NCBI RefSeq assembly: GCF_036711975.1
Contig: NC_091976.1
Coordinates: forward strand, 34,658,001 to 34,722,000
Direction: 5' to 3'
Source of the DNA: Onthophagus taurus
Taxonomy: Eukaryota > Arthropoda > Insecta > Coleoptera > Scarabaeidae
Length of the DNA stretch: 64,000 bases
Position 1 is the stretch's first letter, and each line of letters opens with the position of its first letter. The notes below the pieces were generated by a model. It had not been told where the DNA came from, ran no database searches, and saw nothing but the letters and a program-made list of their open reading frames with translations. Shown piece by piece: positions 45,075 to 56,102 of the stretch. The position numbers were made by a program, and so were the translations under genes.

Positions 45075-45335
45075 CATAGAACGTTGGATAAGGTTAGTTT
45101 TGTTTACAAATGTCAATCATCCCCAGAAATGTTGCGATAGGTCAGTTTTCTTTGAAAATGTTAATCATCCAGGGGAAAGACTGTTTAGGTTACTTTTGTT
45201 TTGAAACCGTAATTATAGCGTGAAGGAATGTTAAGACAGGTAGCTTTCTTTTGAAACTCCAATTAACGCATGAAGAAACCCTAATAAAAGCGTAAAAGAA
45301 TGTTAGGATACGTCAGTTTCAGATCTGCAGACGCA
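45075..45335. repeat. ~50-bp degenerate tandem repeats
   Basis: About five units of roughly 50 bp. Each has GAATGTTAGGATAGGTCAG-like starts, a CTTTTGTTTGAAA-like middle and a TAATCAT-like end. The last unit (CGTAAAAGAATGTTAGGATA) runs into a hexamer-family core. The same last unit plus core reappears at 49266-49360 at the duplication junction, and a relative lies near 23030-23090. Confidence 0.6.
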
Positions 45336-45378
45336 CGGCTATACCCGATACTTTTTAGTACTAGCGTTAGTTCTAGTC
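45336..45378. repeat. Hexamer-repeat scrap
   Basis: A core remnant (ACGCACGGCTATACCCGATA) followed by TAGTACTAGCGTTAGTTCTAG. It is interrupted directly by the MITE pair; hexamers resume at 46229 (CACTAGCACTATCGCTAGAA), so the MITEs inserted into a hexamer array. Confidence 0.65.
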
Positions 45379-45381
45379 TTA

Positions 45382-46225
45382 AGGTGAATTTATTCCATTC
45401 TTGATCTTTTAGTGTAAACAAAAGTGCGCTTTTAGCGTTTACACCAAAATATCAACGATCAAAAATGAGTATCAAGAATCAGAATTCTTGCACATAGATG
45501 TTTAGATCAGCCGAACGAATGCTCATTCGGCTAGAACACAAGAACGCTTTGAAGAGACCGCTCCGATGAGCGAGCACATCCGAACACGCAAGAAAGTTCT
45601 AAGCAATTGTTCGCACGCTCTAATGCCGTTTACATCAAGCGATCGAACATGCCTAGAATATTCTCTAGAATCTTTGAGAACACAGACAGAACAACGAAAG
45701 AATGCTCTACATCTGTTTACACTAAAAGAATATGATAGAGTGGGGATAGAATGAGCATTCGCTCGTCTGATGTAAATCGGCCCTTAAGGTGCATTTAAAC
45801 CAAACGAACAAAGAGCTAGAGCTAGAACAAGAGCATTCTTTCTTGATCTTTTAGTGTAAACGAAATCGCGTTTTTAGCGCTTACACCAAAATATCAACGA
45901 GCAAAAATGAGAATCAAGAATCAGAATTCTTGCACATAGATGTTTAGATCAGCCGAACGAATGCTCATTCGGCTAGAACACAAGAACGCTTTGAAGAGAC
46001 CGCTCCGATGAGCGAGCACATCCGAACACGCAAGAAAGTTCTAAGCAATTGTTCGCACGCTCTAATGCCGTTTACATCAAGCGATCGAACATGCCTAGAA
46101 TATTCTCTAGAATCTTTGAGAACACAGACAGAACAACGAAAGAATGCTCTACATCTGTTTACACTAAAAGAATATGATAGAGTGGGGATAGAATGAGCAT
46201 TCGCTCGTCTGATGTAAATCGGCCC
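45382..46225. mobile_element. Tandem pair of MITEs sharing a TTA
   Basis: Two head-to-tail copies (45382-45783 and 45787-46225) are separated and bounded by TTA at 45379-45381, 45784-45786 and 46226-46228. Ends AAGGTGCATTTAAACC and the complement of AGGGCCGATTTACATC form an imperfect inverted repeat. The copies are nearly identical over ~380 bp (landmarks 442 bp apart); copy 1 lacks about 37 bp near its left end. The 3-bp TTA/TAA target points to PIF/Harbinger, by inference. A 62-codon frame repeated in both is an artefact of the duplication. Confidence 0.75.
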
Positions 46226-46228
46226 TTA

Positions 46229-46440
46229 CACTAGCACTATCGCTAGAACGAACACAAGATCTAGAACTAGAATCATTCCAGTTTAGCCATGTTGAGAGAG
46301 TTCTAGGGTTAATTCTAGTTTTAATTGTTATTCAGCGTTATATTGTGGCATATTTTTATTGAACGAAAAGTAGAACTAACAATAGACCTACAACCAGAAA
46401 CGTTCGGGTTTAGCTGTGCGTCTCTTAAGACAGAAACTCA
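46229..46440. repeat. Hexamer-repeat copy, right of MITE pair
   Basis: The arm CACTAGCACTATCGCTAGAA, a reduced core, TTCTAG/TTTTAA hexamers, the outer motif TTATTCAGCGTTATATTGTG, then a further arm and a core ending TGCGTCTCTTAAGACAG at about 46415-46432. Confidence 0.65.
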
Positions 46441-46935
46441 AAGTTATCATAAGGACGTCAACTTTTCCTTTGCCTTCTAATTAAGCTATGTTGCATTTTA
46501 TGTGGGACAGTGCAAGTGTATAGTAGTTTCCTAACTATGGTTAGTGCATTCACATATTGCGAATTACATGAAATTCCTGGTGTGTATTTTGAATAAATTG
46601 TTGTAATTAGTTTAAAAAGTATTTATTTTTCTGTATTGTTAATACGAGTTAATTGAGTACCTATTTTAAATTAAATTAAGATTTAAAAACTCATTAAAAT
46701 AACATTTTATAACCTACACAGATATTTAACATTGGTACATTATAAAATCGTGCTTAAAATGAATAAATTAATTTAGAGATATAATACTGCGATTAATATT
46801 AAAATAAAAATAAAACCTTAATAAATTTTGAGGATCACAAATTTTCTTAATTTATAAATCTTATTATTCCTAAAAATCACGTTTTTTAACCTCTTTAAAT
46901 TCCAAATTTTAATAAATATAATTCTCTTAAATTAT
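46441..46935. other. 3' flank of the zinc-finger gene
   Basis: AT-rich, with several AATAAA/TTTATT words on the minus strand that could serve as polyadenylation signals for the zinc-finger gene ending at 46936. No other gene is seen. Confidence 0.4.
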
Positions 46936-48703
46936 TTATAAATCGATATATTTTTTGTTATGTTTTTTGGTATGAACCGATAAGTCTGAAGAAGTGGTAA
47001 ACTTCTTATCACAAATCGTACAAGAATACGGTTTTTCACCGGTATGTATCCTCATATGTACTTTCAAAGAAGAACTTTGCGTAAAACTTTTCCCACAAGT
47101 AAAACAAGAGTACGGTTTCTCCCCTGTGTGGGTTCTCATATGTTTCTCTAAATACTGGTGTCTCGTAAATTGTCTGTCACAAATTGTACAAGTTGATAAA
47201 TTCTCGCCGGTGTGCATCCGTTGATGTTCAATCAAATAAGTTGCGGATGTAAACTGTTTCGTGCATGTTAAACAAGTAAATTTTTCCCCTTTATGTTTCA
47301 TCATATGCACCATCAATTCGGATGAGTAATTACAAACTTTTTCGCAAACGGTGCATCGATACGGTTGTTTCCCAGTATGTTCACGCATATGTATCGTTAA
47401 TTGACTGGAATGTGTAAACTTTGCGTCGCAAATTTTACAAGATACTTTCTCACCGGTATGTTTTCTCATATGAACATTTAGATGGGATGATTGTGTAAAA
47501 GTTTTTTCACAAACTTTACAAACATACGGTCGAACTCCTGTGTGCGTTTTAATATGGGAATTTAAAATGTAAGCGCTCGCAAATTTTTTACCACACGTCT
47601 CGCAATTATACGGCCGTTCCCCTGTGTGGGTTCTCATATGAACTTTTAAATCGGCAGCTGTTAAACATCTCCGATCACAAACCGTACAACCAAACGGTTT
47701 CTCACCCGTATGACTTTTCATATGCATCGTTAATTCACCTTTAATTGTGAATCGTTTATCGCAAACGGCGCATTGAAACGGTTTCTCTCCGGTATGTCTT
47801 CGAATGTGTTCCCGTAAATGTGACGAGTGATAAAAACGTTTTTCGCAGTATTTACATTCAAATGGCTTTTCTCCAGTGTGGGTTCTCATGTGGATGCGAA
47901 GATTCGCATTTTTTCGATAACTTTTCCCACAAATTAAACAAGTGTAACTTTTTGTGGTCGAATTTAAATTTTCGGGGGTCCTTGGACGTACTTGAACCCC
48001 AGTTGTTCGTTTTATAATTTGCTTTTGTGGCACAACCGGAGTTATTTGTTCTTGTATTTCTTTTTCCACCTCAAAATTTTTTTCCACTTCAATCTGACAA
48101 ACGAAATCTTTGCTTTTTCCATCTCCAGGCGATGAATTCCTAGATACACCTTCCCCAAATTGTTCTGATTTAACCAATTGATCATCGTTATCCAAAAAAT
48201 GTTTTAAATGAACATATTCGGGGTTTTGAGCCTCCTCGATAATACACGGTAAAGTGTCTGTTACGTTTTGAGTGATTGTAAACTCAAATTTTGATGTATC
48301 AGTAACTTGGGGGTCATCTTTTTGGGAAATTTGCGAAATATATCTTGTAAATGTTTGATCCGATTGTAAGCAAACCGTGCGGAAATCGTAAGCCACTTGG
48401 AGACGTTCAATACAATTTTGACATATTAAGGACGGAAGACCTTCTTTAAGCCACATCTAAAATAAAAAAATAAAAATAGATGAGTATTTAGTCGATAAGT
48501 GTATTATTTACCACTTCTGCAACGCAAGCGGTTAATTTATCGCTGAATTTTATGCCGTCGTGATCCGATGATGTGGTTTCTATTAAGGAACATTCAATGC
48601 GGAGGCATGATCTGCAACAATCGGCGATATGAAACATATCCATTGCGAGTCCATTTGTTGCAGAACTTGGTCGTTCTTCAAAAATTATTATTTGTTCTGA
48701 CAT
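46936..48703 (-). CDS. ZAD plus 12-finger C2H2 zinc-finger protein
   Basis: A nuclear DNA-binding protein of the insect ZAD-ZNF class, probably a transcription or chromatin regulator; the target is unknown. Exon 1 (48512-48703, 64 codons) starts ATG and encodes the first half of the ZAD zinc domain (CCRSCLRIE). A 55-bp GT...AG intron (48457-48511) follows in phase 0. Exon 2 (46936-48456) completes the ZAD ([17 protein letters not shown]). Next come an acidic linker and twelve C2H2 fingers joined by TGEKP-type linkers (first finger [10 protein letters not shown], last [10 protein letters not shown]). Total 570 residues. The gene is head-to-head with a 65-bp fragment of TMEM184. A partial second copy lies at 49361-51190. 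Open throughout, so likely functional. Confidence 0.92.
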
Positions 48704-49200
48704 AAAAGATAACCTATTTCAAAGTGTTTATTGACAAACGCCTAAGTCGGTAATACAGGGATTTATTTATTTTTTTTTAAATTTATTTACTTAAAAGATA
48801 TTTTTTTAATTAATTATATTTATTTAATACTTACACTTTTAAATGAAGTTCTTTAATAATAAAAAAACTCAATTTAATCAGATGTATTTGAAACTGTTCA
48901 TTGATAAACGCCTCAGTAGGTAATACAGGGATTTACTTTTTGATTAAAAATTTATTTATTCAATTAATTAATTATTAATACGATTTATTTTTATTTAAAC
49001 CTTTGATTATCTTTATAACTTATAAAATTAATTATAAATTTAACTTTATTTTTTTAATAATAAAAAAAATCTATCCAGTTAATCAGCTGACTGTCAAATT
49101 TGTTGTTTGTTATTGTCATTGGTCAACCTTCATATTATTATCTTCTGGTAAATCATTTACAAGTGGAAATCGATTTGATATGTGACTTTGAAAGGGTGAT
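48704..49200. promoter_or_regulatory. Duplicated bidirectional promoter, copy A (serves zinc-finger gene)
   Basis: 497 bp between the zinc-finger ATG (48703) and the relic TMEM184 ATG (49201). It is nearly identical to 51191-51686. It keeps a palindrome-like TAATCAGCTGACTGTCAAAT region and GTCATTGGTCAACC (a CCAAT-type box in reverse) near its right end. Presumably it now drives only the zinc-finger gene productively. Confidence 0.65.
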
Positions 49201-49265
49201 ATGATACCGGAAGGCTGCCTAAATTTTTTGTCTAAATGGAGATTGTGGATAAGACCCCTATTTAT
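49201..49265 (+). pseudogene. TMEM184: TMEM184 5' fragment left by the duplication
   Basis: The ATG and first ~21 codons of TMEM184 (MIPEGCLNFLSKWRLWIRPL) are identical to 51687-51751. The homology then stops at CCCTATTTAT and the sequence changes to repeat-derived filler. Transcription from the shared promoter would give a truncated message. Confidence 0.88.
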
Positions 49266-49360
49266 ATATTGTAAAAGAATGTTAGGATACGTCAGTTTCA
49301 AGTCTGTAGACGCACGGCTAAACCCGATACTTTTACTAAACTAGCGTTAGTTCTAGTCTT
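49266..49360. repeat. Duplication-junction filler from a dispersed repeat
   Basis: About 95 bp beginning GTAAAAGAATGTTAGGATAC, passing through a hexamer-family core (CGCACGGCTAAACCCGATAC) and ending CTAGCGTTAGTTCTAGTCTT. It closely matches 45290-45380. It sits exactly between duplicate A's TMEM184 fragment and duplicate B's zinc-finger fragment. Confidence 0.8.
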
Positions 49361-49640
49361 AAAAAATGTTTTAAATGAACATATTCGGGGTTTTGAACCT
49401 CCTCGATAATACACGGTAAAGTGTCCGTTACGTTTTGAGTGATTGTAAACTCAAATTTTGATGTATCAGTAACTTGGGGGTCATCTTTTTGGGAAATTTG
49501 CGAAATATATCTTGTAAATGTTTGATCCGATTGTAAGCAAACCGTGCGGAAATCGTAAGCCACTTGGAGACGTTCAATACAATTTTGACATATTAAGGAC
49601 GGAAGACCTTCTTTAAGCCACATCTAAAATAAAAAAATAA

Positions 49641-50952
49641 GGTATAATTGAAGAATAGACATGTCGCTTAAAAATCGCCAATTTTTTTTTTACCGGTGCG
49701 AAATCGCTCAAATAATCCGTTAAAAATTAAAAAAAAGTGCGGAAAAGTGAAAAACCTACCGAAAAATAAGTTTGAAATTCCGATGTGACGTCACGTTTTG
49801 TGAAGTCACGAACCTTCCTTACGACGTATTTTTCACAACACAATGGTTAAAATTGGTCCGATAAATAATTTGTTCCATATCCACGTGCACAACACGAATA
49901 ATGTAAGTAAAAATAAATCATTTTCTCAAATTTAATGATAGAATTAACAACTTGTTAGTATTATCGTATTTTCGAGTGATATACCTGCTCGTGAGGATTA
50001 GGTATGGAGAAGGGTGTGGGTCAAATATTGGTATAGTCTTGTTGAAAAAAAACGTTACATTCGGATCCACCTAATATACTGATTTATTTCCGAATTTTGT
50101 GTAGAAATTAAGATTTTGAATTAGATTAATTTACGTTTAAATTAGTGAGAATTTCCCAAATGTCGGATTAGATATGGGGAAGGGTGTGGGTCAAATATTG
50201 GTATGGTCTTGTTGAAAAAAAAGCGTTACATTCGGATCTACCTAAATTACTGATTTATTTCCGAATTTTGTGTAGAAATTAGATTTTGAATTAGACTAAT
50301 TTACGTTTAAATTAGTGAGAATTTCCCAAATGTCGGATTAGATATGGAGAAGGGTGTGGGTCAAATATTGGTATGGTCTTGTTGAAAAAAAAGCGTTACA
50401 TTCGGATCTACCTAAATTACTGATTTATTTCCGAATTTTGTGTAGAAATTAGATTTTGAGTTAGGTTAATTAACATTTAAACAACTGCGAAATCCCGAAA
50501 TGTCGGGTCGGGTTCGGAGTAGGGGCAGGGTAAACACACGAGCAGGCAGATGGTTAATAAACGCGTTTTAGCACGTTTTAGTTGTTATGCGTCGAGAACC
50601 AAAGATGTTTCACCCGAAAATATGCGTTATAAGACTAAAAAGTTGTTAATTCTTTCATTAAATTTGAGAAAATGATTTATTTTTACTTACATTATTCGTG
50701 TTGTGCACGTGGATATGGAACAAATTATTTATCGGCCCAATTTTAACCATTGTGTTGTGAAAAATACGTCGTAAGCATGGTTCGTGACGTCACAAATTGT
50801 GACGTCACGTCGAAATTTCAAACTCATTTTTCGGTAAGTTCTTCACTTTTCCGCACTTTCTTTTTATTTTTAACGTGTTTTTTAGGCATTTTTACGTCGG
50901 TAAAAAAAAAATCATCGATTTTTAAGCGACATGTCTATTCTTCAATTTTTCC
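49641..50952. mobile_element. 1.3-kb inverted-repeat element with 170-bp tandem core, in duplicate intron
   Basis: Ends GGTATAATTGAAGAATAGAC and the complement of GGAAAAATTGAAGAATAGAC are flanked by an 8-bp repeat, AAAAATAA (49633-49640 and 50953-50960). The empty site is visible in the duplicate at 48463-48480. Arms are about 310 bp and include TGACGTCACG-type palindromes and CCACGTGCACAACACG. The centre is three copies of a 170-bp repeat (starts about 49995, 50165, 50335; landmark GGAGAAGGGTGTGGGTC). No transposase. GG...CC ends with an 8-bp duplication might suggest Merlin; unproven. Confidence 0.87.
49995..50505. repeat. 170-bp tandem repeats, three units
   Basis: Units 1 to 3 share AAGGGTGTGGGTCAAATATT, ACATTCGGATCYACCTAA and TTATTTCCGAATTTTGTG. 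Units 2 and 3 are almost identical; unit 3 degrades after about 130 bp. They form the core between the inverted arms of the enclosing element. Confidence 0.85.
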
Positions 50953-51190
50953 AAAAATAAAAATAGATGAGTATTTAGTCGATAAGTGTATTATTTACCA
51001 CTTCCGCAACGCAAGCGGTTAATTTATCGCTGAATTTTATGCCGTCGTGATCCGATGATGTGGTTTCTATTAAGGAACATTCAATGCGGAGGCATGATCT
51101 GCAACAATCGGCGATATGAAACATATCCATTGCGAGTCCATTTGTTGCAGAACTTGGTCGTTCTTCAAAAATTATTATTTGTTCTGACAT

Positions 51191-51686
51191 AAAAGATAAC
51201 CTATTTCAAAGTGTTTATTGACAAACGCCTAAGTCGGTAATACAGGGATTTATTTATTTTTTTTTAAATTTATTTACTTAAAAGATATTTTTTTAATTAA
51301 TTATATTTATTTAATGCTTACACTTTTAAATGAAGTTCTTTAATAATAAAAAAACTCAATTTAATCAGATGTATTTGAAACTGTTCATTGATAACGCCTC
51401 AGTAGGTAATACAGGGATTTACTTTTTGATTAAAAATTTATTTATTTCAATTAATTAATTATTAATACGATTTATTTTTATTTAAACCTTTGATTATCTT
51501 TATAACTTATAAAATTAATTATAAATTTAACTTTATTTTTTTAATAATAAAAAAATCTATCCACTTAATCAGCTGACTGTCAAATTTGTTGTTTGTTATT
51601 GTCATTGGTCAACCTTCATATTATTATCTTCTGGTAAATCATTTACAAGTGGAAATCGATTTGATATGTGACTTTGAAAGGGTGAT
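51191..51686. promoter_or_regulatory. Duplicated bidirectional promoter, copy B (serves TMEM184)
   Basis: 496 bp separate the truncated zinc-finger copy's ATG (51190, minus) from the TMEM184 ATG (51687, plus). It is nearly identical to copy A. The ancestral arrangement was a single head-to-head promoter; this copy now faces the intact TMEM184. Confidence 0.65.
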
Positions 51687-53261
<1,575 letters not shown>

Positions 53262-53586
53262 ATTTGATTAAAAAAATAAATAAAAGATATAAGAAGATTG
53301 GAGAAAGATGACAAGATAAGAGTATTATGGTTTATCTTTTTGTTATTTCTAAGATTAATTTTTCTTTTGTGTAGCATAAAAGTCTGTATATTTTTAAAAG
53401 TATGTAATGTTTATAATAATATAATTTTGTTTATTTTTTTTTGTCGTTTTATTATTGAGATGACTTTTTATCCTTCATTTATTTATTTGCCCAAAAAGAA
53501 ATATACATATAAAGTATATACATATCATATATATATATATAGGGTACAGCATAGCTGATTACTAGAAAACCAAAAATAAATACATA
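53262..53586. other. TMEM184 3' flank
   Basis: AT-rich 3' region with AATAAA at 53275-53280 soon after the stop, and an AT microsatellite at about 53526-53541, just before the transposon starting at 53589. No gene is seen. Confidence 0.4.
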
Positions 53587-53588
53587 TA

Positions 53589-56076
53589 CAGGGTGGTTCA
53601 GTTTTTAATCGGGAAACTTTACTAGGACGTAGTACTTGCCAAAATAACACAATTTTTTTATATAAACATAGGGTCGCAACTCTTTTGTTTTCGAGCTATG
53701 AGCGATCAAAGTTGAGCTAAAAATTTACATTTTATTATTTATTTCGGCTATAAGTAAACCGAAGAATTTGAAATTTGGTATGTATTTACTACTGGTTAAC
53801 ATCTTGTTTTCTAGCATACCTTAAGCTTCCCTAGTGCCCTCTAAGGGGATGAAATTCACCACCCCCTTGGTTCTTTTTAGAAGAACTTTTTAACGCAATG
53901 CAATATTAACATAGAAAAATATGGGTTGTACAGCTCATTCTTTAGTGGTTCTTTTTTGTCTCTTTAGTTTTTCTCTTAAAATTGATAGTTTTTGCGTAAA
54001 AAAATAAAATATGTTACATTGCGCGGCAAAGCGCTACCTACAAATAAAAAACAAAATTTTAAGTTGGCTATGGAAGATGTAAACTTACCAGGATTTTGGG
54101 CTAACACAATAACACAAATTATTTACGATTTCGTCTCTTGACTTGTTTTCTCATTAAAGTAATAAAAAATTTAATTAAATTTAAGTTAAAATAATCATTC
54201 AAAAGATAAGTAACATTTAATAATAAATTAAATAGTATACTAAAAAAATGGAAATTACAAGAGAAAAATGTTAAAAAACAAACAGAAAACTAATTAAGAA
54301 TCAAAATGACACAAATTTATCAAAAAAACTCATTACAAAAATAAACACAATTAATTTAAAAATTGTTCAAAATGCATGCCATTGTTATCAATGCATTTTT
54401 GGCATCTTGTAACAACAGAATTAACTGCTGCTAATATTTGAAACGGATTGTTCCTTAAAGTGTTAGCAGCGTCTTTTATTTTTCCCAACAGTTCTTCCCG
54501 AGTGTTTATTGGAGCGGCGTAAACTAGATTTTTCATATAGCCCCACACAAAAAAATCTAAAACGTTAAGATCAGGAGACCTTGGTGGCCAGGCAACGGGA
54601 CCTCGGTTTGCCTCTTGATAATTGACAGGACCTAGTCGTCCTATCCGTCTATGACCATGCACGTACGTTAGCGCTGTAATGCGATGGTGCCCCATCCATC
54701 TGAAGCCAATGTTGCTCCAGATCACCTAGAGGAACGTCCGATAAACATTCCGCCAAATCGTTTTGCAAAAAATTTAAAAACATCGTTGCGTTCAAACGAG
54801 GTGGCAAAAAATAAGGCCCACAGAGGTTATTATTAATGACACCCATCCACACATTAAAACTAAACTCTGTTTGGTAGGTTTTTGGACGTATTGCATGGGG
54901 ATTTTCATGCTCCCAACTATGTAAGTTATGGTAACTTACGACACCCCTTCTTGTAAACGTGACTTCATCTGTCCACAAAATCTTCTTACAAAAATTTTGG
55001 TCACGTTCAACAGACTGTACAAACCACCTACAGAAAGTTACTCTTTTAGGACCATCTTCAGGTCTTAAATTTTGTACAGGTTGAAAACGATAGGGTTTCC
55101 TGTGGTCCTTCTTCAGAGTTCGTAAAATTGTACTTCTTGAGACTCGTAAATTTTGAGCTTGAAGTAGTCTAGCAGCTATGCGACTGCTTAATGTGCTGTC
55201 ATTATCAAAAAGGTTTAAAATTGCTCTTTGGTTTCTGTTATTTTGATTATTTCGTACTTGCTGGGTATTTAAACCATATTGTCGAAAACGTTGATGTGTA
55301 TTGATAAATACCTGAGGATCAGGACATCTTCTATTAAAAAACCTTCTAGCGTATTCTCTAGATGCCGCTTCCGCATTTCCATCACAAAAACCATAAATAA
55401 AATGAATGTTTGCGTATTCTTCTGTCGAAAATAATCGTGGCATGATCAATTTTTCGTAGTTTTTTAAACAATGATCAACAATAAAAAAATAATGATACTT
55501 TTACTTAATAACAATCAAGAAATATTTTCAATAATTGTCAACAATTAAGAGGATTTAACGTAACTAACAGCTCGTCTCAATACAAACATAAATTGTTTTT
55601 TGAAAATCAAAGCCAACTTCTAGAGTAATTTTAGCTAAGCATGGCGGTACATGGCACGACATTCCATTTTTTTACACAAAAACTATCAATTTTAAAACTA
55701 AAGAGACAAAAAAGTACCATTAAAGAATGAGCTTTATAACCAATATTTTTTTATGTTAATACTCCATGGCGTTAAAAAGTTCTTCTAAAAAGAACCAAGG
55801 GGGTGGTGAATTTCATCCCCTTAGAGGGCGCTAGGGAAGCTTAAGGTATGCTAGAAAACAAGATGTTAACCAGTAGTAAATACATACCAAATTTCAAATT
55901 CTTCGGTTTACTTATAGCCGAAATAAATAATAAAATGTAAATTTTTAGCTCAACTTTGATCGCTCATAGCTCGAAAACAAAAGAGTTGCGACCCTATGTT
56001 TATATAAAAAACTTGTGTTATTTTGGCAAGTACTACGTCCTAGTAAAGTTTCCCGATTAAAAACTGAACCACCCTG
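53589..56076 (-). mobile_element. Tc1/mariner-superfamily element with ~420-bp inverted repeats
   Basis: Ends CAGGGTGGTTCAGTTTTTAA and its complement lie between TA (53587-53588 and 56077-56078). The inverted repeats are unusually long, about 53589-54005 and 55660-56076, with only scattered differences. They include GGATGAAATTCACCACCCCC and its complement. Between them is one transposase frame on the minus strand, now broken. The first 13 bases match the ends of the three palindromic elements in this window apart from one base, so those may be its non-autonomous relatives. Confidence 0.9.
54351..55443 (-). pseudogene. DDE transposase with DUF4817-type N-terminus, frameshifted
   Basis: It starts at the ATG at 55443 (MPRLFSTEEYANIHFIYG). 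The first ~70 residues resemble the helix-turn-helix domain called DUF4817, often fused to insect Tc1/mariner transposases. The catalytic domain gives ILWTDEVTFTRRGV (first Asp) and WLQMDGAPSHYSANV (second Asp). Then, after a frame change near 54660-54670, it gives WPPRSPDLNVLDFFVWGYMK (third Asp). The C-terminus ends HFEQFLN. The frameshift and apparent loss of a few codons between the second and third Asp make it non-functional. It is a clear relative of the intact protein at 62774-63859. Confidence 0.88.
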
Positions 56077-56102
56077 TATATCAAAGTAATAACCAACAAA
56101 AT

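Larger units (their letters stand above)
49361..51190 (-). pseudogene. Truncated second copy of the zinc-finger gene 5' end
   Basis: Exon 1 (50999-51190) encodes the same 64 residues as the intact gene. The start of exon 2 (49361-49623) encodes the second ZAD half and linker ([15 protein letters not shown]) up to VHLKHFL. It then ends at the junction filler, so all fingers are missing. The intron holds a 1312-bp insertion (49641-50952). A spliced product would be a fingerless ZAD protein. ZADs dimerise, so a dominant interfering role is conceivable, but this is speculation. Confidence 0.88.

Noticed and set aside
45566..46196. Identical 62-codon frames in two places
   Set aside because: They come from the duplicated MITE unit; there is no start context, homology or conservation beyond the repeat itself.
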